64,000 bases of DNA, taken from JAFAMB01 sp963775805. GTDB taxonomy: Bacteria > Verrucomicrobiota > Verrucomicrobiia > Chthoniobacterales > JAFAMB01. The translations under genes were made by a program, and so were the position numbers. The DNA is taken from the NCBI GenBank assembly GCA_963775805.1, contig CAVZKG010000001.1:1178001-1242000 (forward strand), read 5' to 3'. Each line of letters starts with the position of its first letter. The first letter of the stretch is position 1. The notes under the pieces are model-generated. The model was not told the origin of the DNA, ran no database searches, and worked only from the letters and a program-made list of their open reading frames with translations. Positions 44,898-54,584 of this stretch are shown here, one piece after another.

Positions 44898-45389
44898 CTT
44901 TCTCCAACCCGGCGTAACTCCGATAGCTGCTCCATCGGTGCCCTCGCAGACGTTCCGGCGCTCGATTGGTGTTCCTTGGCCCAACACCACTCCCTTCACC
45001 GGGTTGAGATGCAGATATCGGCTTACCTCCAGCAAATATTTTTCAGCCTCGATTACCGTGCTCTTGAACCTGCCCTGAAACAGGTGCCCGACCAGCTGAT
45101 GCCGGCGATTGAAATAGACCGTGTACGCGGTCTTCAGCTGATGCATCCACTTCGAAAGGTTCCCTTTCGGCGTCGTCACGACCAGATGAAAGTGATTCTC
45201 CATCAGCACATAGCAATGCACTTTTACCCTGTAGCGCTCTGTTCCTTCGCTTAGGTAGCCCATAAACTTCGATCGATCTCGATCGTCCCGGAATATCTCC
45301 TCCCGGCGATCTCCACGTGCCATGAGGTGATGCACCGCACCAGCAAACTCAATCCGAGGAGGTCGTGAAACCCTTCTTCGTAATTTCAT
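44898..45389 (-). pseudogene. REP-associated tyrosine transposase, N-terminal catalytic part
   Basis: Residues 1-164 of a RAYT. The Y1/HUH transposase core is complete: PPRIEFAGAVHHLMARGDRR, the metal-binding HUH in MENHFHLVV (His66, His68), GHLFQGRFKS and Tyr118/Tyr125 in EKYLLEVSRYLHLNPV. The frame continues 15 codons into the IS66 right end and stops at 44850. The C-terminal domain is left behind at 40457-40736. RAYTs move REP/REPIN sequences; the truncated product may or may not retain nicking activity. Confidence 0.85.
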
Positions 45390-45521
45390 CTATGTCATAA
45401 GTCAACGGCTGACCCCTTTGACTCACTGCTTAAAGCCTGAAGGCATTTTGACCAACAATATTTTACAATTGGTTCGCTTTAATATTCGCATCTTTTCATC
45501 TTTTAGGCTGAAAGTATTCCG

Positions 45522-45692
45522 ATGAACCCTGACTACGATCCTCAGATTCCTGGCGATCGAACCTCCAAGGCCAATTATCGCATTATTGGTTCAAGCGAGA
45601 TCAAGATGCATATCGCCGAGGAAGTGGAAGGGCCGCTAGTTGTCTTTGCCACGGCTTTGCGGAATTGCGGTACACTTGGCGGCGTCAATTGA
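45522..45692 (+). CDS. Possible small protein, 56 residues
   Basis: Open frame MNPDYDPQIPGDRTSKANYR... ending TLGGVN, just before the OmpA-like gene, with which it ends 14 bases apart. Acidic/polar, no membrane helix, no known family. The frame could also be the 5' relic of another gene. Weak support. Confidence 0.3.
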   Translation: MNPDYDPQIPGDRTSKANYRIIGSSEIKMHIAEEVEGPLVVFATALRNCGTLGGVN

Positions 45693-45705
45693 ACGCGCTA
45701 CACAA

Positions 45706-46293
45706 ATGACTTGCGCAAGTTTCGCTTTTTGCTGGATCACCTTTCTGACGTGTTCGGCGATAAACGAGGACTGCGCCGGCCAGGAGCTATCTAACCTGGA
45801 AAATCCGCCAGCCGTAGTAGCGCCGGCAGCGACCAGTCGGGGCATCAAACTAGGAGGCGATGAACGTGTAACCAAACGGACTTATATGCGTGATCGCGGT
45901 GTGGTTGTAATCGAGACAACAGAAGGCTCGAAGAAGGAAGAGCCTTACGTGACTCTATCAATTCTCTTCAAAGTCGACAGCGCGGAATTATTGAATGAGG
46001 AATCCAAATCAAATCTGCGAAGGTTAGCGGAATTTTTGCAAAAACCAGAATTGAGGGATGCAAAGTTTTGTATTGAGGGACACACCTCCTCCGAGGGCAC
46101 GCAAGAGCACAACATGGTTCTGTCTGAAAGACGTGCACGCCGAGTTTGTAGTATTCTGACTAGCTTTGACGGCGTTAATAAGGCCGGTCTCCGGATCGAA
46201 GGGTTCGGACCCGACGCGCCCGAAATAAGTCCCGAAAAAGATGAAGCCGACCGGGTCAGGAACCGGCGGGTTTTAATTGTGCGGGAGCAGTAA
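45706..46293 (+). CDS. OmpA-like peptidoglycan-associated protein
   Basis: A protein of ~195 residues: signal peptide-like start (MTCASFAFCWITFLTCSAI), a variable spacer, and a C-terminal OmpA domain with TLSILFKVDSAELLNEESKS, FCIEGHTSSEGTQEHNMVLSERRARRV and EADRVRNRRVLI. OmpA domains bind peptidoglycan and anchor envelope complexes. The frame begins at 45640 upstream, but the ATG at 45706 gives the signal peptide. It converges with the DUF4384 gene, whose stop is 23 bases away, so it may belong to the same envelope system. Confidence 0.85.
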   Translation: MTCASFAFCWITFLTCSAINEDCAGQELSNLENPPAVVAPAATSRGIKLGGDERVTKRTYMRDRGVVVIETTEGSKKEEPYVTLSILFKVDSAELLNEESKSNLRRLAEFLQKPELRDAKFCIEGHTSSEGTQEHNMVLSERRARRVCSILTSFDGVNKAGLRIEGFGPDAPEISPEKDEADRVRNRRVLIVREQ

Positions 46294-46316
46294 GTTGTGC
46301 GCCTCTGTTCTTACGA

Positions 46317-47846
46317 TCAGTTTGCCTTAATTTCGACTTGGGAATCAGGTTCCAGAAGATATCCCACCTCCCCTTTGGTTATAGCGGTTTCCAAAGATGG
46401 CGATTGATCCGAGCCAGCCTGAACTAGAATTACCCCGCGAGTCCCGATTAAAGTGTTTTGCTTGTATTGCCGAAATGGCGTCCCTTCTTCTGGGAGCTTA
46501 GAATCGTCACGAAATTGCGACCGGGAAACGAGGGCTAGCAATATTTCGGGACCTGGCGGTGGAGTCGTTGTGAACTTCAAGAATTTCTTGCCGTCAGCCG
46601 ATTTCCCCGGGAACACGCGGCTTTCACCCGAGTGAATTCGATTTGTGGTATTGAAAGCATTAGGGACCAGTTGAGTTTCGGATCGATCAGAACCGAGCTG
46701 TACGATTTTGATGTAGCAATCTGTATCGGCCGAGACGGTGAACTGCAAGCTGTCGCCGATCCGATAAAATAGCTGCGACATCGCGAGCGTGAGCGTGCCA
46801 CCACCAGGTATCGGAATCTGTACTTTATCCGGACGGTTGTCCGAAGGCGCTCCGGTGCCTGAATCGTCACTTCCAGCTGCGTTTTGAGCGCTATTCTCTA
46901 ACAGTTTTAGTCCGATTTCACGGATCCCACTCCTGAAGGGCTGAATAAATGAATCGCGGGAGCAAGGAAGACCATTCTGGATTTTGCTTCCTAAAAAGGA
47001 TAGTGCGGGGTCGCGGCTACGATCGAGAATATCCAGGAGAGTGTGCTGGTCTGTCCAGAATTCCGCACATGCCTGCTCCTGAAAAATATCCCGAGTGTAA
47101 GCGGAGCACAGGCTTTCGATCGGCGAACCTGGCCGTACGATTGGCTGGACGTGGAAGACACCGTTTGACATAGGGGGTTGAGATGCCGCGAATGCAAACC
47201 AGTCCACTCGCAGCCAGGCTTGGCGCGATCCGGTAACTGCCTCTATCCGATTCCCTGCGTCCGCAGAGGGGTCGATGACGCCATAAGGATAACGATCTAT
47301 GATTGATTCCCAGCCCTGACGGGTGAGTCCGCATTCGCGCAGATCGAATCGAAACAAGGTTTTCGCGGAATCAATAGCCGTCACAATATTTGCGTTTGCA
47401 GTCTTTGAAATGCATTTCATCAAGTCAGAGAGCGCCGTACGGTATACTTCCATATTGGTATCGCTCTCCATGCTATTCCCGTCGATTCCACGAATATTGT
47501 ATAGATTCGCCAACGTGAGATAACGAAGAAATGGAGCATTAGCTTCAGGCTGAGATTGAAGGTCGGTCGATATCAACTTCAAATCACCCTGCAAAGTGAT
47601 CAGTTCTCGCTGCGGTTGGGTCACTGCGTTCTCTGCGCTCCATCGGTCGACTACACCGAGAGTGTCCTGCGTATTCTTTTGAGGAGATTTGTCTTTGTTT
47701 TGATCGCCATCGAGCTGTTGTGATTGCGAGGCTGAAGACGGAGGATCAGTTGCCTGATCTTCAGCCAGACAACTGGTTTGGTAGCACATGAAGCTTAGCG
47801 TATAAATCACAAGCCAGCACAAGGCGTTATTGAAACCGGATTTCAT
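46317..47846 (-). CDS. Exported DUF4384-domain protein
   Basis: A ~509-residue protein. The ATG at 47846 gives a signal peptide (ALCWLVIYTLSFMCYQTSCLAED). Low-complexity Gln/Asp-rich residues follow. A middle domain contains RYLTLANLYNIRG and FRFDLRECGLTRQGWESII-DRYPYG, and the C-terminal DUF4384 module reads FYRIGDSLQFTVSADTDCYI and GESRVFPGKSADG. DUF4384 is often linked to caspase-like or kinase proteins and is thought to bind ligand or act as a regulatory sandwich. It is last in the leftward operon after the CHAT gene (92 bases). Confidence 0.8.
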   Translation of the reverse strand: MKSGFNNALCWLVIYTLSFMCYQTSCLAEDQATDPPSSASQSQQLDGDQNKDKSPQKNTQDTLGVVDRWSAENAVTQPQRELITLQGDLKLISTDLQSQPEANAPFLRYLTLANLYNIRGIDGNSMESDTNMEVYRTALSDLMKCISKTANANIVTAIDSAKTLFRFDLRECGLTRQGWESIIDRYPYGVIDPSADAGNRIEAVTGSRQAWLRVDWFAFAASQPPMSNGVFHVQPIVRPGSPIESLCSAYTRDIFQEQACAEFWTDQHTLLDILDRSRDPALSFLGSKIQNGLPCSRDSFIQPFRSGIREIGLKLLENSAQNAAGSDDSGTGAPSDNRPDKVQIPIPGGGTLTLAMSQLFYRIGDSLQFTVSADTDCYIKIVQLGSDRSETQLVPNAFNTTNRIHSGESRVFPGKSADGKKFLKFTTTPPPGPEILLALVSRSQFRDDSKLPEEGTPFRQYKQNTLIGTRGVILVQAGSDQSPSLETAITKGEVGYLLEPDSQVEIKAN

Positions 47847-47938
47847 GGTAATTACTCGCGCCCTTCTGTTTGGAGGGAACGCTATTCGCCGTAAGGCACC
47901 GAAAAGTCGACACAGTACGATCGTATTTTTTGGAACGC

Positions 47939-50812
47939 TCAATTATTGCTAAGGGTAGTCATAAGAAATGGGCCCGCCAAGTGGACAGCCGAGAATGTTC
48001 CCTGCACTCTTCGCAGTTTTGCCAATTCATCGCTTTGAACTTCGTGCAAGGCCTCGGCTGCATTCATCCCCGCCAGAAAGGAGTTGTAGAAGCGACTCAT
48101 GAACTCGACAGTGTATTCATCTTGGATTGCCCAGGCGGTCATTAAGAGATTCCTCGCCCCAGCCAGCGCCACACCACGGCGTAAACCGAGGATTCCCTCA
48201 CCGTTGCGAGCCTCGCCCCTCGCGGTATCACAAGCGCTTAAGACGACCAGATCGGCGGAGCCCAGATCGAGACCCGTAATTTCAGATGCAGTCAAGATTC
48301 CATCGTTCTGCGAGGGCGGTACTTCGCCCTTTTGCCAATCTCTAAGGGTCGTGTTTGCGCCGGCCAGCGCCAACCAGCTCCGAAACATTGGATTGGAGAT
48401 GCGGGCATGGGTTCCTACAACGAACTCTGGCATAAAAAAGCCATGAGTGGCGAGATGGACGACGGCCGCTCCGGCAACCGCTTCACGCAGGTTGCTCTTC
48501 GTGGCATCACTTCCCTTTAAGAGACGTGACCGCCAACCCTGTTTGCGAAACAAATCTTGAACTGTGTCAACCTCTTTGCCGGTGCCTGTAAGAGCAACGA
48601 AATTGATTCCAGACAATGAAGTAAATCCCCTGCTTATCTCGGCCTGAGGATCTGCATTCCCTTCTACTGAGCGGTAGGCAACACGTTGCGAAGTCTCATC
48701 AATCAGGTCGTTGAAATCAGGAGCCCCGAGGAGAACTATTGATGGTGAAGCCGGTTTCTGCCCGTGACTACCCTCAAGAAAAATCCGCCCACTGTCGACG
48801 TAGCTCAATTGAAATCGTTCACCAAGAAATTTGTCGTTGTGATCAATGAGCGTCGCGAAGCTGACAAAATTCAAGTCACCATCGGGAGAGATTAGAAGCT
48901 GAGCGCCGTCTCCTGGTAAGAGATCGGTGATCGGCCCGACAAGCTTATCATACAGATCACGACAGGCGTTTTCAACTTCCGCGGATTGTGACGTGGACGC
49001 TTGGATATCCGGTTCCTTAGCTGCCAGATCAAGACAGGCATTAGCAGCTTTGAGGAGTTCATCTGAAGGTCCAATTTCTCTGAAAAAAGGATCGCGATCG
49101 CGCGCCAGCGCCACAACCCCGCACCAGGCGCGCCATCCTCCCGCTGCTCCGAGATGTTTGTTGTAAAACACGTACTCCAGCAAAAGCGCATTGGCCGGTA
49201 ATCGCGAAGAAACATCCTCCCACGCTACAATCTGGAGCGGTCTGTACGACTTATCGTCTCTCAATTTCCGGGAGAGCTCTTTCTCTACATCTTCAAGCGA
49301 AGAGCCTATGCTCTTTGTGCGATTACCGTCACCTGCAAATTGAGCGTCGAGATATTCTTGACGCAACTGGTCGATCCGCTCCACCAGCTTCACATCATCC
49401 ACATCTGTTGCCAGAGAGGACCGCCGCCGATCCCGCGCCACGCTGTCAAGAACTGCCCCTTTAAAGGTCAATACTGCTTTGGCTGTAAGTGGGCCGTCGC
49501 CAAGGGTAGCCGGAAGATCGTATGGGCTAAAGCCCATGTTTTGGACGAATCCGAGACGGCGATTTTCAGGAAAGTAGGAGAGCACATTTTCGAGTTCGGA
49601 GCTAAGGAGAGTCAAAAACGTTTGAGTCTCTTGTTGTGCACTCGCTTTTCCACCGAGAGTGACCATGGTCATTCCGAGATTGTGGGTTACAGCGATCGTA
49701 AGCGGGTGATCATTTCCAAGGTTTGTTCGGGATACGTTCAGGACATCTTCGAAAATCTGCTCAGCCCGGGAGTACTCACCTTCATACTGAAGGCAGACCC
49801 CCAAGGAGTTTTTGGTTCGCAAAATTGTTTCATGACCGAGAGCTAATTTCTTTTCTTGGATTTCCAGAGCTTTCGTTAACAATTCTTCGGCCTCATTAAA
49901 GCGTTTTTCGGTAATGAAAATTCCCGCCAAACTCGTGATTGCTTCAGCAGCCTCGACAGATTCATCTCCAAACTGCTTGCTTGTGTCAGCGATCGCGCGT
50001 TTCAACAAGTTTTCTGAGTCGCTCGTTTTTCCTTCCGCAGCGTATACTGAAGCAAGCGTGCGGCGAACATTGGATGCACCGAGCAGGTACGCGCCGTTCC
50101 GGCTGGCAAGCGAGTTCAGAATGTCAAGTGAGCGCAACAGATAACCGGCAGCTTCTTCGTATGAGCCCAACCGGAAATAGAGCAGCCCGAGATTACCCAA
50201 ACTGGCTGCAACGTCCGGATGGGGCTGAGTGCCATACACTTTTTGTCGTATCTGCAGGGCCTTTAACATGAGCGGCTCAGCTTCTTCAAGCGCGTCACGG
50301 TAGAGCAACAACAAAGAGAGCTTATTGAGGCAGGTAGCAGTGATTGCAGTCTCCGATTCTGGACCAATGTCAAAGATTTCCAGCGCTTGCCGGAGCAACT
50401 TTATTGCTTCGCCGAGACTTCCATTAGCGTCCTCCTCCATGGCAAGCGCAACGAGAACCGTCCCCACTTCTTGCGATTGTGAGCCCGGGTCGATTCGAAG
50501 TATCGCTAGGGCCTTCTCGAATGCATCGATTGCCGTCGCATGCCGCCCGGCCATCGCATAAACTTCTCCGCAATAGCGATAAGCAGCGCCGGCTTCCTTG
50601 GAACCTGCGCCATTGTGTTTCGCCGTCGCAGTGACCCATTCATCCAAGATACCAAAAGCTTTGCTCCAATCCTTTTTCTGAACGGCAGAAGTGATCTCGT
50701 GGTAAAGAACCTGCTCACCTGATTCTCGCGCGTTTACCGGATACCGGTACGGCAGAAGCAAAATGCCGAGCAGCAAGGCTATGGCTAAAATCTTCTGGGG
50801 ACCGCGGTGCAT
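47939..50812 (-). CDS. Exported TPR-CHAT protease-like protein
   Basis: A 957-residue protein. An N-terminal hydrophobic signal (ILAIALLLGILLLPYRYPVNA) predicts export. Residues ~40-400: eight or more tetratricopeptide repeats, many of the KALEIQEKKLA type. C-terminal CHAT caspase-like domain with the Cys-His dyad: VVHLATHGFFMP (His790) and LVVLSACDTARG (Cys861), then GILGLRRGVALAGARNLLMTAW. CHAT enzymes (HetF, separase and gasdermin-activating relatives) are Cys proteases cutting a partner. It is directly downstream (36 bases) of the FecR-domain gene, its most likely partner. Confidence 0.92.
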   Translation of the reverse strand: MHRGPQKILAIALLLGILLLPYRYPVNARESGEQVLYHEITSAVQKKDWSKAFGILDEWVTATAKHNGAGSKEAGAAYRYCGEVYAMAGRHATAIDAFEKALAILRIDPGSQSQEVGTVLVALAMEEDANGSLGEAIKLLRQALEIFDIGPESETAITATCLNKLSLLLLYRDALEEAEPLMLKALQIRQKVYGTQPHPDVAASLGNLGLLYFRLGSYEEAAGYLLRSLDILNSLASRNGAYLLGASNVRRTLASVYAAEGKTSDSENLLKRAIADTSKQFGDESVEAAEAITSLAGIFITEKRFNEAEELLTKALEIQEKKLALGHETILRTKNSLGVCLQYEGEYSRAEQIFEDVLNVSRTNLGNDHPLTIAVTHNLGMTMVTLGGKASAQQETQTFLTLLSSELENVLSYFPENRRLGFVQNMGFSPYDLPATLGDGPLTAKAVLTFKGAVLDSVARDRRRSSLATDVDDVKLVERIDQLRQEYLDAQFAGDGNRTKSIGSSLEDVEKELSRKLRDDKSYRPLQIVAWEDVSSRLPANALLLEYVFYNKHLGAAGGWRAWCGVVALARDRDPFFREIGPSDELLKAANACLDLAAKEPDIQASTSQSAEVENACRDLYDKLVGPITDLLPGDGAQLLISPDGDLNFVSFATLIDHNDKFLGERFQLSYVDSGRIFLEGSHGQKPASPSIVLLGAPDFNDLIDETSQRVAYRSVEGNADPQAEISRGFTSLSGINFVALTGTGKEVDTVQDLFRKQGWRSRLLKGSDATKSNLREAVAGAAVVHLATHGFFMPEFVVGTHARISNPMFRSWLALAGANTTLRDWQKGEVPPSQNDGILTASEITGLDLGSADLVVLSACDTARGEARNGEGILGLRRGVALAGARNLLMTAWAIQDEYTVEFMSRFYNSFLAGMNAAEALHEVQSDELAKLRRVQGTFSAVHLAGPFLMTTLSNN

Positions 50813-50848
50813 AGCTCTAAAACTCGGGGTCGCCAGCTTCAGGCTACA

Positions 50849-53566
50849 TTAAAATCCCGGCCGTGCTCCGAAAGTGCTTTGGTGAGGATTATTACTGATC
50901 GTGCCGTAATTCGGCTTGTTATAATCACGCGTATTGGCGAAAATAGTCGTGTTCGGACCGGTGGTTACCTTACTGTTGGCCGTCACCAGCACTGTATTCC
51001 CCGCGATATCTATTGTATTTCCTTTGAGTGTAACATTCCCAATGAATTCCACGGTTCCGTTAGATCCCTCTGCGTAGAGACGCAGCAACGATCCAGCGCT
51101 AAGGGTCGAGTTGCTGATAATCAGAAACCCGTTGGGACTGATCACGCGCGCTTTGAGGATCGACGCCATTAGCTGAGAGCTGTCAATCGTGATATTCTGG
51201 AACTGATCCAAAAGTATCTGACCGTTTGAAGAGTTAATTTTCGCGTTCTGCAGGATCTGCAAATTGGCCGTGCCTCCTCCTTGCATGACTATGTTGGCGA
51301 CAGCCTGAATCTGTGAGGAATCTTCAAACCGAATTGTATTTGGGCTGGAAATGTTGACGCCTTGACCCGCGTTAAGCAGTGTATTGTGAAACACAAGTTG
51401 CCCATGCAGTCCAGTGAGGCCAGGGTCTTGATCATATATCAATGACCCTGCTGGAATATCTGGGACGGTGCCAGAAGTAGCGATAAATGTTGCTGTTCCA
51501 GAGGTAGTACTGTCCTGTACTGCAGTTTCCAGAGTCATTTTCAGGGTAGTCGTCGGAGTTTTAATCCAATATGTAAGGCCCCAGGCGAGTTTAATAATCG
51601 AGCTGGCCGGCAGTTCAAGCGTCACTGTTTGTCCACCCGAAGTGGAATTTGATGTTTGGGCGACTTGTTGAAGTGGAACAGACTGAACAGCTATATCTTG
51701 CTTTGAGATCAACGCAGTGTTCGCCAAGGAACTTGTATTTGTTGTCGGATCGAAAATGGGATCAGAAATGTGTAATGGTCCAGCAGACTCTATAGTACAA
51801 ATGAGAGGCGTATTTACCGAGGGCGCAGAGGGTGGCGCTTGTAGGCTGAATGCCCCAATATCATCGGCATCAAATGTATATCGTGCATTGACAAGTTGTT
51901 GCGTCATTTGAAACGATGTTGGATCGGCACTTCGCTCGATCGCTTCTCCAACTTGGACGCTTACGCCATGTCCGCTTGCCTGGACGAACACCGAACCCAT
52001 CAAAGTTGGCTTTGCTAGCCCCAGTAAGGTCCCATTTAGCTGTGACTTCCCAATCACGCCAGGCATCGTGGGTTGGGCGCCCTGAAAAAACCCTGGATCT
52101 GAAATCGTGATTGTCTGGCCCGCTTGTACATCGATATTGAACTGTTTTAGTGGCACAGTCGGACTGAACGTAGAGTAAATAGGAGTGCCGTTTGCGTTGA
52201 CACCCACCACGAGCTCTTCAGTATTCGCATTCGGAAAGGCCTCCATAAATTGGCTAGGGGTAAAGATATCTGACGGCATGTCGGCTTGAGAAAACTTCAA
52301 CGTCACATTGGACTCCCCATTCAAGGAAGCAATTGTGAAGTTCGCGGCTTGGGCATTAGCAATCTGAGCCTCCTTGAAAACAACATCCGCATATCCGCCC
52401 GTTGCGTTTAATTGCCTGCCCACTCCTTGTACAAGTCCTACATCTCCGCCCGTTGGAACGACGCTATTTACCCCTACTGATGAACCCGGGACGGCAAGCA
52501 GAAGATGGTAAGGCGGTGGGCCGCCCAGATGTGGCTTTAATTCGTATTGGGACTCCAGCATCGCTTGCCGATCGTTTTCTGAGAAATCGATAGGAAACCA
52601 ATCCGTAATAGTACCCAGCTCCTCGACATGAAACTGTTCAAGGAAACCTCGCGAGGGAGGAATATCCAATCCCTGATTTGTTATGACATACTGTTGAGCG
52701 GGTGCACCCGGGAGATCGACTATTGGACCACCACCACTGCCACCACCACCACCACTGCCACCACCACCACTGCTGCTTTCGCCGGCGCCGCTACCATTGT
52801 CAGGTGGATTACCTCCGGTATCAGAACTAATGACCGACGCTATAGCTTGTGGTTGAGCAAATTGCCTGGGTATTTGCTCGATAGCCTCGATAGCCGCTAG
52901 CGAAGTATCGACCGATTGGCTCAGGTTATCCGTGTCCGAAGCCTGTTTCGGATTCCCTTTTCCAACGATTGCCACCGCTCCTGCGCCGTCAAAGTGAATC
53001 GGCGTGGGTTTTAGATAACGATTCCTTGATTGCCTATCGATGGCACGGGCAATCAGGGGTGCTGTCGAGAGATTGAGACCATCATTCAAAATTGGTGAAT
53101 TTTTGACAAGGTCGCGAAGATTAATATCGACCGTATCGGGAAGCCGATCCGCTGTTGGCTTTACCAAAAGCATTTTCCCAGCATCGATTGCTACGTTTTC
53201 CCCAAGCTTACCCTCGCGTCTTAGATAAGTCCGTCCTTCAACACCCGTGATTTCGACAAACCCTCCTGGTTGATACGCTACTAGTGCCGTGCCTTGAATT
53301 TTCGCAATCATGGGAGCTCCGGCAAACTCCACCTTTACGGCGTTTCTACCGAATCCTCCCGGATTCGAGGAGGCTAGAACCATTCCCTGATCAAGAACGA
53401 TTCGTGAATCATTCGACTCGACACGCGCTTTCGTTTTGCTTCCTAGACGCACAATGCCATGCTGAGTCTCAACTGGAGCCGTAATTGCATCCGCCTCATG
53501 AACTGCTAAAACCGCCAAGATGATCGCGACCTTTGTTGCGCATTTCACCAAACCGTAAGTTTTCAT
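50849..53566 (-). CDS. FecR-domain protein with Gly linker and long beta region
   Basis: A 905-residue exported protein: signal peptide (ATKVAIILAVLAVHEADA), a FecR-type beta domain (~residues 30-150, with VETQHGIVRLGSKTKARVES and GTALVAYQPGGFVEITGVEG), a Gly/Ser linker at ~265-290, and a ~600-residue region of repetitive strands (NTLLNAGQGVNISSPNTIRF, IVMQGGGTANLQILQNAKIN) that resembles a right-handed beta-helix. It would be a surface or periplasmic fibre. It lies between the outer-membrane barrel and the CHAT gene; substrate or receptor for the CHAT protein is inferred. Confidence 0.8.
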   Translation of the reverse strand: MKTYGLVKCATKVAIILAVLAVHEADAITAPVETQHGIVRLGSKTKARVESNDSRIVLDQGMVLASSNPGGFGRNAVKVEFAGAPMIAKIQGTALVAYQPGGFVEITGVEGRTYLRREGKLGENVAIDAGKMLLVKPTADRLPDTVDINLRDLVKNSPILNDGLNLSTAPLIARAIDRQSRNRYLKPTPIHFDGAGAVAIVGKGNPKQASDTDNLSQSVDTSLAAIEAIEQIPRQFAQPQAIASVISSDTGGNPPDNGSGAGESSSGGGGSGGGGGSGGGPIVDLPGAPAQQYVITNQGLDIPPSRGFLEQFHVEELGTITDWFPIDFSENDRQAMLESQYELKPHLGGPPPYHLLLAVPGSSVGVNSVVPTGGDVGLVQGVGRQLNATGGYADVVFKEAQIANAQAANFTIASLNGESNVTLKFSQADMPSDIFTPSQFMEAFPNANTEELVVGVNANGTPIYSTFSPTVPLKQFNIDVQAGQTITISDPGFFQGAQPTMPGVIGKSQLNGTLLGLAKPTLMGSVFVQASGHGVSVQVGEAIERSADPTSFQMTQQLVNARYTFDADDIGAFSLQAPPSAPSVNTPLICTIESAGPLHISDPIFDPTTNTSSLANTALISKQDIAVQSVPLQQVAQTSNSTSGGQTVTLELPASSIIKLAWGLTYWIKTPTTTLKMTLETAVQDSTTSGTATFIATSGTVPDIPAGSLIYDQDPGLTGLHGQLVFHNTLLNAGQGVNISSPNTIRFEDSSQIQAVANIVMQGGGTANLQILQNAKINSSNGQILLDQFQNITIDSSQLMASILKARVISPNGFLIISNSTLSAGSLLRLYAEGSNGTVEFIGNVTLKGNTIDIAGNTVLVTANSKVTTGPNTTIFANTRDYNKPNYGTISNNPHQSTFGARPGF

Positions 53567-53606
53567 TTTTGCTTTAATGAGCTCCTCGCTACCGCACCTC
53601 CCAAGG

Positions 53607-54584
53607 CTACCATTGAAAGTTCACACTGGCGGTCGGACCGCCGTTAAACACGTTATATTTGAAAATCTTAAGATTCGAATCATTCAAAACGTAGTTAGCG
53701 CCAAACTGAACTACTATAGACGGTCTAAATCGCCATATGATTGATAGGGCGAACGTGTTATTGTCGTCTACGCGTGGGCCTTGTGTATAATCATACAATG
53801 CATATCGATATGACAATATCGTGCTGACCTCGGGAGTCCAATCGATCGCGTACCCGACAGTACAGCCATACTCGTTACGTTCGTCCACTACTGGAGCAGT
53901 ACTCAGGGAGTAATCTGCGAATCCTTGAATAAAAGCGACGTGGGTCCTCGAAATACGGAACGTTTTATTGACGCCCAATATCAAATGATTTTCATGAAAG
54001 ATTTCGTCCTCGAGTGATAAGCTTCCGAGCCGCTCGTAAACGTAATCGACCGACAATGCGATATTCCATATTTTTTTGAGGACGTATGTCAGACCTAGAT
54101 CCACGTCCATCGCAGAAAAGTTTTCAACCCCCTCATCCCCGGTTCTCGCATATTCGAACCAGGCCTGATATAACGACAAATGAGGTATCAGTGAGGACTG
54201 GTACAATGGCTTTGACCAATTGAAAGACAATCCCTGTTGGAAATACCAATCATCGATTTCGTGGTTCGGAACCAAGGCTGCGTTGGTGGTGTAGAATATT
54301 CCGCTGAAGACCTGCATATTGAAAGTCGGGACAGGGCGCGTGTTATAAAGCACTTCGACTTGTCCATATTCCTGGCGTTCCGGTAATTCCTGCACGGGAA
54401 TTCCTAGGACATTTTGAGCCGGACCCGTTTCAGACGGAGACGGATTCTGGGTTCGACTGACTTCTCTTGCGACCTCAGCTGGATTTGAGGTCTGTCCAAG
54501 CATGACGAACGGAAAATGCGTTATCGCCACCATTAAGACTAATCGATACGTTCCTAGCCGTAAGCGTATTCGATTGCTAATCAT
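53607..54584 (-). CDS. Outer-membrane beta-barrel protein
   Basis: A 325-residue protein with a signal peptide (LVLMVAITHFPFVMLGQTS) and alternating amphipathic strands ending in the C-terminal aromatic signature (NGGPTASVNFQW). Strand examples: VDLGLTYVLKKIWNIALSVDYVYE and IVVQFGANYVLND. It looks like a porin-like or secretion barrel. It is the first gene of the leftward operon (40 bases before FecR). It may export or anchor the FecR/beta-helix protein, which is an inference. Confidence 0.8.
   Translation of the reverse strand: MISNRIRLRLGTYRLVLMVAITHFPFVMLGQTSNPAEVAREVSRTQNPSPSETGPAQNVLGIPVQELPERQEYGQVEVLYNTRPVPTFNMQVFSGIFYTTNAALVPNHEIDDWYFQQGLSFNWSKPLYQSSLIPHLSLYQAWFEYARTGDEGVENFSAMDVDLGLTYVLKKIWNIALSVDYVYERLGSLSLEDEIFHENHLILGVNKTFRISRTHVAFIQGFADYSLSTAPVVDERNEYGCTVGYAIDWTPEVSTILSYRYALYDYTQGPRVDDNNTFALSIIWRFRPSIVVQFGANYVLNDSNLKIFKYNVFNGGPTASVNFQW

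Noticed and set aside
52628..52900. Rightward Thr/Ala-rich frame with (TTTATTTT)-like repeats
   Set aside because: It is the complement of the Gly/Ser linker codons of the FecR-domain gene.
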